Origin: DASRTE01 sp035316885 | GTDB taxonomy: Bacteria; Actinomycetota; Actinomycetes; Jiangellales; Jiangellaceae | Direction of reading: 5' to 3' | Assembly: GCA_035316885.1 (NCBI GenBank) | Contig: DATHII010000303.1 | Span: 1-9,837, forward strand | Length of the DNA stretch: 9,837 nucleotides | Shown: piece after piece, positions 1 to 5,583 of the stretch | How the letters are laid out: the number at the start of each line of letters is the position of its first letter | How positions within the stretch are numbered: the first letter of the stretch is position 1 | Notes under the pieces: model-generated | What the model was told of the DNA's origin: nothing | The model's database searches: none | Seen by the model: the letters and a program-made list of their open reading frames with translations, nothing else | Position numbers and translations under genes: made by a program

Positions 1-233
1 GCACCGACAACGAGAAACGACGCATACCCAGATCCTGTCTCGACGCCACGGCCTGATGGGTATTCCATCGACAGCCGCCCCCGGACCCTGAGGCTGCAGG
101 TCGCCGATCTCAGCCAGGCCAATCACGTCCCTGCTGTAGCACGGTCAAGCCATCGGGGCCTGCGCCGACACCTTCCGGGAACGGCTGCGGACACGGTTCG
201 GCGGCTCCTCGCGTGCGCTCGGCAGTGGAGGGG
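1..233. other. Noncoding lead-in upstream of the lipoprotein gene
   Basis: I could not support a gene here. One plus-strand frame is open across the stretch by chance, but it has no start with a ribosome binding site and no recognisable motif. A short frame ending in a TGA at 54-56 could be the last codons of an upstream gene, but nothing in it is diagnostic. The promoter of the following lipoprotein gene should lie here, yet I see no convincing -35/-10 pair. Confidence 0.4.
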
Positions 234-872
234 ATGGTGCTTCATCGCTTCGGATGGTGGATCGTGGTGGCATTGCTTGCGGCCGGCTGCGCAGCCCCGA
301 GGTCCCATGCACCCGTGGCCACCGATCAGACCGACGTGTGGTTCCTGCAGCACACCGTCCCCCACCTGCGCCAGACGACGGCGGTCGTGTCGCTGACCAG
401 GGAGCATCTGACCGATCCGGGGCTGGCTCGGTTGGCTGACACGATCGCCCGGCGCAGCCAGGCCAACATCGACCAGCTCCAGAGGTGGCTGGAGCAGCGG
501 GGACTGTCGCCACATGGGCACAGCCACCAGCGGGTCGACATCCGCCGGCAAACCGACCTCGAGCGGCTGGCGAGGCTGCGCGGGAGCGCCCTCAACCTGG
601 CCCTTGTGCAGGTCATGACGGCGCGGTCGCGCACCACCAGCAAGCTGGCCGGCAACGAAGCCCGTGATGGCAGCCTGCCCGACATTCGCCAGTTCGCCCG
701 GCAGCTGCTGGCCAGCCAGCAGGTCCAGGTTCGGCAGCTGAAATCCTGGAGGCAGGCCCGGTGGATCAGGCCGACGAGCCGCGAGCGGCGGCGCATGGTA
801 CCGCGCCGCCTGGAGGAGCAGCGTGCCGCCTGCTCGTCTGGCTGCTGGCTGGGCGTCGACAGGCTGGGCTAA
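234..872 (+). CDS. DUF305-like lipoprotein with degenerate His motifs
   Basis: Predicted 212-residue exported lipoprotein. From the ATG at 234 it has a short basic start (His4, Arg5), a hydrophobic stretch and a lipobox LAAGC with Cys19 as the lipidation site, so it should sit on the outer face of the membrane. The remainder looks like the two-fold repeated helical DUF305 fold: the first half around residues 34-92 (FLQHTVPHLRQT, then TDPGLARLADTI), the second around 116-172. In DUF305 proteins each half normally carries an HH pair linked to metal binding. Here the first is His44-Leu45 and the second is Arg131-Ser132. The tail after about residue 172 is Arg-rich and unrecognised. GGAGG at 227-231 is very close to the ATG; GTG at 237 is an alternative start, and a GTG at 213 is possible but spoils the signal peptide. 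The role is unknown; metal-related function is family-based inference and is weakened by the lost histidines. Confidence 0.72.
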   Translation: MVLHRFGWWIVVALLAAGCAAPRSHAPVATDQTDVWFLQHTVPHLRQTTAVVSLTREHLTDPGLARLADTIARRSQANIDQLQRWLEQRGLSPHGHSHQRVDIRRQTDLERLARLRGSALNLALVQVMTARSRTTSKLAGNEARDGSLPDIRQFARQLLASQQVQVRQLKSWRQARWIRPTSRERRRMVPRRLEEQRAACSSGCWLGVDRLG

Positions 873-884
873 TGCTGCTAGCCT
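856..884 (+). promoter_or_regulatory. Possible sigma70-like promoter of the tetR-type gene
   Basis: TCGACA at 856-861 and TAGCCT at 879-884 are separated by 17 bp, a plausible -35/-10 pair. Transcription would begin near 891, inside the inverted-repeat region that precedes the TetR-type gene. The pair overlaps the end of the lipoprotein gene. Support is by eye only, and such matches also arise by chance. Confidence 0.3.
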
Positions 885-910
885 GTGGGCTAAGCTTATC
901 AGTCACAGGC
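881..910. promoter_or_regulatory. Inverted repeat, candidate TetR-family operator
   Basis: GCCTGTG at 881-887 and CACAGGC at 904-910 are perfect 7-bp arms around a 16-bp spacer, which itself contains the 8-bp palindrome TAAGCTTA (891-898). The site is immediately upstream of a TetR-family gene and overlaps its likely transcription start. This is the usual arrangement for an autorepressed TetR gene, so it is the best operator candidate in the window. The AT-rich core stands out against the GC-rich background. Confidence 0.45.
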
Positions 911-917
911 CGGGGAG

Positions 918-1526
918 ATGAGCGGCATGCCGCGAGCGGGCCTCACGCCACAGCGGGTCGTGGAGGAGGCCGGGGCCGTCGCCGACGCGGCCGGGCTTGA
1001 CCGGCTCACCCTGGCGGCGGTCGCCGACCGGTTCGGAGTGGCCATCCCCAGCCTCTACAAGCACGTCCGCGGCCTGGACGGCCTTCGACGCGACCTCGCG
1101 GTGCTGGCCGTGCGGGAACTGACCGCCACGCTGTCCAGGGCCGCGGTCGGGCGTGCCGGCCGCGACGCGCTGCACGCCATGGCCGACGCCTTCCGCGCCT
1201 ACGCCACCGCCCATCCCGGCCGCTACGCCGCGAGCGTGCGCGCCCCCGACCCCGGCGACGCTGAGCACCTCGCCGCCGCCGACGACACCATCCGCGTGTT
1301 CCTCGCCATCCTGGCCGGCTACGGCATCACCGGCCCCGACGCGATCGACGCCATCCGCGGCCTTCGCGCCGCCATGCACGGGTTCGTCGCTCTGGAGGCC
1401 GCCGGCGGCTTCGGGCTGGCGCAGAGCGTGGACGCCAGCTACCAGCGGCTGGTCGACGCTCTTGACGCCGCGCTCACCGCCTGGCCCGCCTCCGACTCGC
1501 CAACGCCGGCAAAGGAACCGTCATGA
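918..1526 (+). CDS. TetR/AcrR family regulator, WHG-type C-terminal domain
   Basis: A 202-residue one-component transcriptional regulator. The N-terminus is a TetR DNA-binding domain: residues 10-30 form the lead helix (TPQRVVEEAGAVADAAG), and the helix-turn-helix is at about 31-50 (LTLAAVADRFGVAIPSLYKHV), with the signature SLYKHV ending the recognition helix. The C-terminal ligand/dimer domain has the marks of the WHG group: an HG pair at His154-Gly155 and the GGF segment at 163-165. Length is normal for the family. The start ATG at 918 has GGGGAG (912-916) just upstream, a close but usable ribosome binding site. It is probably the repressor of itself and of the metallo-hydrolase gene that follows in the same direction, and perhaps of the exporter further on. 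The inducing ligand cannot be read from sequence. Confidence 0.9.
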   Translation: MSGMPRAGLTPQRVVEEAGAVADAAGLDRLTLAAVADRFGVAIPSLYKHVRGLDGLRRDLAVLAVRELTATLSRAAVGRAGRDALHAMADAFRAYATAHPGRYAASVRAPDPGDAEHLAAADDTIRVFLAILAGYGITGPDAIDAIRGLRAAMHGFVALEAAGGFGLAQSVDASYQRLVDALDAALTAWPASDSPTPAKEPS

Positions 1527-1576
1527 AGCCCGCCAACCTGGCGCTCCGGCAGACCCAGCCACCCGAGGAAGGATGA
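1523..1576 (+). CDS. 17-codon linking ORF between regulator and hydrolase
   Basis: ATG at 1523 overlaps the TGA of the TetR-type gene as ATGA (1523-1526) and has AAAGGAA (1511-1517) at suitable spacing. The frame encodes MKPANLALRQTQPPEEG and ends with TGA at 1574-1576, which overlaps an ATG at 1573 of the metallo-hydrolase frame, again as ATGA. A ribosome could therefore pass from regulator to mini-ORF to hydrolase without releasing. The peptide itself shows no motif. It may be a coupling device with no peptide function, or simply chance. Confidence 0.35.
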   Translation: MKPANLALRQTQPPEEG

Positions 1577-1581
1577 GCACC

Positions 1582-2313
1582 ATGCAGGTCAAGGAAGGCG
1601 TCCACCGGCTGACGCAGGGCGTCGTGAACTTCTACCTGATCGAGGAGGGCGGCAAGCTCCTGCTGGTCGACGCCGGCGCGCCCGGCGACTGGGACCTGCT
1701 GGTCCGGGCCGTGGCCGCCCTCGGCCGCGGGCTGGACGACCTGGAGGCCGTGCTCCTCACCCACGCCCACGCCGACCATATTGGGACCGCCGAACGCGCC
1801 CGCACCACGGCCGGCGCGCACGTCTGGGTCCACGAGGCCGACGCCGCCATGGCCACCGGCGGAACGCCGCCCAAGAACGACGGCAAGATCCGCTCCTACC
1901 TGCTGCGAGCCGAGTTCTACCGGACCCTGTTCTCGCTCGCGCGCCGGGGAGCCACCCGGATCGTCCCCGTCCGCGAGCTGGCCACCTTCGCCGACGGCGA
2001 GACGCTGGAGCTGCCAGGCCGTCCCCGCGCGGTGCATGCGCCCGGGCACTCCCCGGGCAGCGCGGCGCTGCTGCTCGAGGGACGCCGGGTACTGCTGACC
2101 GGCGACGTGCTGGCGACCAGGAACCCGCTGACCGGCCGGATCGGCCCGCAGATCATGCCGTCGGGCCTCAACAGCGACACCCCGCAGGCGCTGCGGTCGC
2201 TGACGGCCCTGGACGGGATTCCTGCTGATGTGCTGCTGCCGGGCCACGGCGAGCCGTGGACCGAGGGCGCGGCCGAGGCGCTGCGCCTGGCGAGGGCGGC
2301 CGGGCCGTCCTGA
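1582..2313 (+). CDS. Metallo-beta-lactamase-fold hydrolase
   Basis: A 243-residue cytoplasmic metallo-hydrolase (no signal peptide) with the full set of metal ligands for a two-metal MBL centre: H61-A-H63-A-D65-H66 (the HxHxDH motif), His156 in APGHSPGS, Asp175 in TGDVLA and His222 in PGHGEPW. Such enzymes hydrolyse esters, thioesters, lactones or related bonds. The substrate is not evident here; the glyoxalase II-like layout and acyl-homoserine-lactone-type lactonases are both possible, and it should not be called a beta-lactamase. GAGGAAGGA at 1565-1573 is 8 bp from the ATG at 1582. The ATG at 1573 in the same frame gives three extra residues but would overlap the ribosome site. It lies directly behind the TetR-type regulator, which suggests that the regulator controls it. 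Confidence 0.9.
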   Translation: MQVKEGVHRLTQGVVNFYLIEEGGKLLLVDAGAPGDWDLLVRAVAALGRGLDDLEAVLLTHAHADHIGTAERARTTAGAHVWVHEADAAMATGGTPPKNDGKIRSYLLRAEFYRTLFSLARRGATRIVPVRELATFADGETLELPGRPRAVHAPGHSPGSAALLLEGRRVLLTGDVLATRNPLTGRIGPQIMPSGLNSDTPQALRSLTALDGIPADVLLPGHGEPWTEGAAEALRLARAAGPS

Positions 2314-2339
2314 CCTCCTGGCGAGCCGATGAGCCGTGA

Positions 2340-2486
2340 GCAGAGCCACCGATCAATACCGGACCACCGGGCGGGCTCCCCGAGCTTGCGCTGCTGTCGG
2401 CGATGGTGGGACGGTTGGATGTGCTCGAGGACGGAACCAGCATGCTCGACGGATCTTGGCCAAGCGGAGGCGTGCGCGACGTCTAG
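2340..2486 (+). pseudogene. Possible decayed ORF remnant in intergenic gap
   Basis: The 212-bp gap between hydrolase and SnoaL-like gene holds a short open frame after a TGA at 2337-2339, with a protein-like stretch (GLPELALLSAMVGRLDVLED) ending at TAG 2484-2486. The stretch has helix-like amphipathic character but no convincing start or ribosome site, so it may be the worn-down end of a lost gene. I do not recognise the family. A 10-bp palindrome CTTGGCCAAG (2455-2464) lies within it. Chance coding-like sequence in GC-rich DNA is a real alternative. Confidence 0.2.
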
Positions 2487-2525
2487 CTCGCCCGGTGCTG
2501 CCACCGGTGAAGGGAGTGGGTCGAC

Positions 2526-2909
2526 ATGGAGGAGCGGGGTGCCCGCCAGGTGGCCGAGGCAGTGTGGAAGGCGCTGGCGGCCGGCGACTGGGAAACCGCC
2601 AGCAGGTACCTGCACGACGACTTCGTGCAGGAGTGGCCGCAGTCGGGCGAGCGCATCGTCGGCCGCGACAACGCGGTCGCCATCAACCAGAATTTCCCGG
2701 GTGGCCTGCCCACGATGCGGTTTCGCCGCACCCTGGCCGGCGGCGACCTGGCCGTGCTCGAGGTCGAGCTCACCTATGCGGACGGCAGCCGCTACCTCGG
2801 CGTGAGCGTCATCGAGCTCCGCGACGGGAAGGCCGTGAAGGAGACCGACTACTTCGCCCAGCCGTTCCCGGCACCCGAGTGGCGGGCCCAGTGGGTCGAG
2901 CGGATGTGA
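2526..2909 (+). CDS. SnoaL/NTF2-like family protein
   Basis: A 127-residue small alpha/beta cone protein of the NTF2-like superfamily. Features: N-terminal helix (residues 2-18), then AAGDWETASRYLHDDFVQEWPQSGERIVGRD, typical of SnoaL-like folds, a run of beta strands at about 60-110, and a family-typical end GKAVKETDYFAQPF followed by PEWRAQWVE. Relatives include polyketide cyclases, ketosteroid-isomerase-like enzymes and proteins that only bind ligands; the sequence does not decide between them. AGGGAG at 2511-2516 is 9 bp before the ATG. The stop is 4 bp from the first possible start of the exporter gene, so the two are almost certainly co-translated, suggesting that both deal with the same small molecule. 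Confidence 0.85.
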   Translation: MEERGARQVAEAVWKALAAGDWETASRYLHDDFVQEWPQSGERIVGRDNAVAINQNFPGGLPTMRFRRTLAGGDLAVLEVELTYADGSRYLGVSVIELRDGKAVKETDYFAQPFPAPEWRAQWVERM

Positions 2910-2913
2910 CCGC

Positions 2914-4641
2914 TTGGTGATCGGATCCACGGGGGTCGGCGAGGCAGCCGCCCTGTCGCCGGCGCGGAAGCGCTGGACGCTCCTCGCGGTCGTCCTTGGG
3001 TCAGGCATTGTCTTCCTTGACACCTCGGTCGTAACCCTCGCGCTGCCGAGGATCGGCGAGGAATTGTCCTCCGACCTGTTCGGGACGCTTGAGGCGCAGT
3101 CCTATGTCGCGAACGGCTACTTCGTGACGTTGAGCGCGCTGCTGATCCTGGCTGGGGCGCTCAGTGACTACTTCGGGCGGCGGCGGATGTTCGCGATCGG
3201 CCTGGTGGGGTTCGCCGCCACCTCGTTGCTCTGCGGGATCGCGCCCACCATGGAGTTCCTGATCCTCGGCCGGGCCCTGCAGGGTGCTGCCGGCGCCGTC
3301 CTGGTCCCCGGATCGCTGGCGATCATCACGGCCACGTTCCGGGGCGAGGAGCAGGGGCGGGCATTTGGCCTGTGGGCCGGCGCGTCGGCCGCGACGACGA
3401 TCCTCGGCCCGTTTGTCGGGGGCGTGCTCGTGAACACCATCTCGTGGCGGATGGCGTTCCTGATCAACCTCCCGTTCCTGCTGATCGCCTACGTCGCCAC
3501 CGTCCGGTTCGTACCGGAATCTCGCGACGAACAGGCCACCGGACGCTTCGACTGGCTCGGGTCGCTGGTGGTCGCCGTCGCCGTGGCGGGTCTGGCCTTC
3601 GGGACGATCCGCGGGCAGCAGCACGGCTGGAGCGAGCCGATCGCCGTGGTGAGCTTGGCGGTCGGTGCGGTCGCGGCGGTCGCCTTTCCATTCCTGATGA
3701 CCCGGCGGAGCGACCCGCTCGTGCCACCGAGGCTCTTCCGATCGAGGAACTTCACGGTGACGAACCTGTCGACCTTCGTGATCTACGGCGCACTGTATGT
3801 GGCGTTCACGTTCATCGGGATCTTCCTGATCGGCACGCTCGGGTACAACGAGCAGGCCGCCGGCATCGCGCTGGTGCCGAGCTCGCTGTTCCTGGTGCTG
3901 TTCTCGTCACGATTCGGGAAGCTCGCGGCACGGTTCGGCCCACGGTTGTTCATGAGCCTCGGCCCGGCGATCATGGCGCTCGGCCTCCTGTTGCTTGCGC
4001 AGATCCCGGCGGACAGCCAGGGCTGGGTGCTGGGTGGTGGCCGGTCGGCATCGATCGTGCCGCCGGCCGACTACTTCACCGATCTGCTCCCTGGGCTCGT
4101 GGTGTTCGGGATCGGGCTGTGCATCATGGTGGCCCCGCTGACGACGGCCCTGATGACCTCGGTCCCGGCGCGCAACTCGGGCGTGGCCTCGGCGATCAAC
4201 AACGCCATCTCGAGGGTGGGGTCGCCGCTGGTCAACGCCTTGATCTTCGTGGCCGTGGCGGCGAGCTTCTACGCCTCCATCGGCGAGCGCGTGCCGGGCG
4301 TCGACACCGGGTCCCGCGAGGTCCGCAACGCCGTGTCCCCGCTCAACCGGCCGTCGGAGGACGTCTCGCCCGAGATCCGCGCCGCCGCCCAGCAGGCCTC
4401 GACCGAGGCGTTCCACCTCGCGATGCTCGTGGCCGCCGGCCTCATGGCGGCCGGCGCGGCCGTCAACGGCTTCGGGATCCGGAATCCGGCACCGAGCGCT
4501 CGACACCTCGGGCCGGGCGCCGAGCAACCACCCCCCGAGTCTGGGTCGGGGACCCCCAGCGGTCCGGTACAGATCGCAGCCGAGGAGTTCAAGAAGAACC
4601 AACCGCAGGCCGATCGGACCGGCCCCGCCCGACCCGACTGA
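2914..4641 (+). CDS. MFS exporter, DHA2 (EmrB/QacA-like) family
   Basis: A 575-residue inner-membrane drug/proton antiporter of the 14-helix DHA2 type. Helix 1 carries the family signature with Asp36 (FLDTSVVTLALP, residues 34-45). Motif A is GALSDYFGRRR at 81-91. Motif B contains Arg120 in LILGRALQGAAG. The antiporter motif C ends in GPFVGG at 165-170. Further hydrophobic helices run to about residue 523, and the last ~52 residues are a hydrophilic Pro/Gly-rich tail, probably cytoplasmic. The start is uncertain: TTG 2914 or GTG 2917, both 4-7 bp after the SnoaL-like stop and with no good ribosome site of their own, which fits translational coupling. The substrate cannot be inferred; proton-driven export of a drug or metabolite is known for the family. 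The TetR-type gene upstream is a plausible regulator. Confidence 0.92.
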   Translation: MVIGSTGVGEAAALSPARKRWTLLAVVLGSGIVFLDTSVVTLALPRIGEELSSDLFGTLEAQSYVANGYFVTLSALLILAGALSDYFGRRRMFAIGLVGFAATSLLCGIAPTMEFLILGRALQGAAGAVLVPGSLAIITATFRGEEQGRAFGLWAGASAATTILGPFVGGVLVNTISWRMAFLINLPFLLIAYVATVRFVPESRDEQATGRFDWLGSLVVAVAVAGLAFGTIRGQQHGWSEPIAVVSLAVGAVAAVAFPFLMTRRSDPLVPPRLFRSRNFTVTNLSTFVIYGALYVAFTFIGIFLIGTLGYNEQAAGIALVPSSLFLVLFSSRFGKLAARFGPRLFMSLGPAIMALGLLLLAQIPADSQGWVLGGGRSASIVPPADYFTDLLPGLVVFGIGLCIMVAPLTTALMTSVPARNSGVASAINNAISRVGSPLVNALIFVAVAASFYASIGERVPGVDTGSREVRNAVSPLNRPSEDVSPEIRAAAQQASTEAFHLAMLVAAGLMAAGAAVNGFGIRNPAPSARHLGPGAEQPPPESGSGTPSGPVQIAAEEFKKNQPQADRTGPARPD

Positions 4642-4644
4642 TTG

Positions 4645-4678
4645 CCTCCTTGCGGCCGCCGACTTCGTCTGCGGGAGG
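4645..4678. terminator. Weak hairpin after the MFS gene
   Basis: Four bases after the exporter stop, CCTCC (4645-4649) can pair with GGAGG (4674-4678), enclosing an inner hairpin at 4657-4673 with arms CGC.GAC and GTC.GCG around a TTC loop (one mismatch). There is no T-run, so an intrinsic terminator is only a guess. A perfect 12-bp palindrome CCCAGCGCTGGG follows at 4701-4712 and could add to a two-way terminator between the convergent genes. Confidence 0.25.
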
Positions 4679-4763
4679 TTCGCGGACGACCAGGGCGGCA
4701 CCCAGCGCTGGGCATCGAACCGGCGCCTTGAGCCCGGTCAGGACGTGGGCGGGCTCGAGCTGC

Positions 4764-5405
4764 TCAGTGGAACAGGTGGTACTGCGCCGGTTCGGCCCCG
4801 GTGAGCCGGTAGCGGGCCGGGTCGGGGCGGCGGCCGGCGCAGAGCCGGATCAGGGTGGGGACGTCGGTGGCCAGCTCGGCCAGGTGGCCGCCATCGGCGG
4901 CGCCCAGGTACAGGGTTCGCTCTGGCAGGCTGACGCGCGTGGCCGGAACCGGCCGGCGGCGGCTGCGTTCCACCAGCAGGGCCAGCGCGTCCTGGACGCC
5001 GTCGCTCTCGTAGGGTGCTGGCTCGCCCAGCGCCTCCCGCACGTCTCCGCCGTGGATCCATTCCCCCAGGGCCAATCCGTCCAGTTCGCCCTCGGCGGCC
5101 GTCAGGGCTGGCCCGGCGGCGCGGTAGCCGCGTTCGAGCTCGGCCAGGACGGCGTCGAGCGGCCAGGAGCGGCGTTCGGCGACGTCCAGCTCGTTCAGCT
5201 CGGGGGTGAAGGAATGCAGCCGGCCCTCGGCCAGCCGTGCCAGCGCCGAGCCGCAGTGTGCCAGCACGTCACGCACCGACCAGCCGGTGCAGACGGTCGG
5301 GCGGTCGAAGGCCTCGGCCGGGGTCCGGCGCAGGATGGGCAGCAGCGCGTTGTGCTCGGCGCCCAGCAGCCGAGCGCCGAGATCGTGCGGTCGACCAGAA
5401 ACCAT
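4764..5405 (-). CDS. Mycothiol-dependent maleylpyruvate isomerase-like protein (DinB superfamily)
   Basis: A 213-residue protein from ATG 5405-5403 (a GTG at 5453 gives 16 more, atypical, residues). The N-terminal four-helix DinB/MDMPI bundle is clear: GWSVRDVLAHCGSALARLAEG at residues 41-61 gives a metal-ligand-type His50, and GEWIHGGDVREALG at about 114-127 supplies Glu115 and His118, matching the Glu/His part of the metal site in mycothiol-dependent enzymes. The C-terminal part (about 140-213) resembles the second domain of this family. Characterised relatives use mycothiol as a cofactor or transfer it to substrates, and most genomic members have unknown substrates. It is cytoplasmic. It is convergent with the exporter and divergent from the receiver/flavoprotein gene. 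A role in thiol-linked detoxification next to a redox system is attractive, but this is inference. Confidence 0.8.
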   Translation of the reverse strand: MVSGRPHDLGARLLGAEHNALLPILRRTPAEAFDRPTVCTGWSVRDVLAHCGSALARLAEGRLHSFTPELNELDVAERRSWPLDAVLAELERGYRAAGPALTAAEGELDGLALGEWIHGGDVREALGEPAPYESDGVQDALALLVERSRRRPVPATRVSLPERTLYLGAADGGHLAELATDVPTLIRLCAGRRPDPARYRLTGAEPAQYHLFH

Positions 5406-5583
5406 GTCGACATCCAACGGCACCGCCCAGGACGCTGGCAAGCCCGGCAGCACCCATATTCAGCGCGAACCCGCTGAGCAGTCGCTGCCCTGTCGTGGCC
5501 GAGGCCATTATGCTTGCGGTTGCCGGTTCCCGTTCCTCCAGCCTCCTCCGGGCAGGCGGCGAGGTCGCCCGAAGGCTGATCTC
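5406..5583. promoter_or_regulatory. Divergent intergenic region with inverted repeat
   Basis: This 178-bp stretch must hold promoters for the minus-strand isomerase-like gene and the plus-strand signalling operon. Perfect 6-bp arms TCAGCG (5460-5465) and CGCTGA (5472-5477) flank a 6-bp loop and could be an operator or hairpin. Around 5503-5516 the sequence GCCATTATGCTTGC gives a -10-like hexamer on either strand (CATTAT or CATAAT), but I find no good -35 partner. GAAGG at 5571-5575 is the ribosome site of the plus-strand gene. Confidence 0.35.

Noticed and set aside
1917..3023. 368-codon minus-strand frame across hydrolase and SnoaL-like genes
   Set aside because: It overlaps two recognised plus-strand genes and has no recognisable domain.
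5406..5453. Longer start (GTG 5453) for the isomerase-like gene
   Set aside because: The extra 16 residues are unlike the family's N-terminus, and no ribosome site precedes the GTG. The ATG at 5405 begins just before the first bundle helix.
3372..5477. 701-codon plus-strand frame spanning the exporter and the isomerase-like gene
   Set aside because: It is out of frame with the exporter and antisense to the DinB-type gene, both well supported. Its product is Arg/Gly/Pro-rich without motifs.
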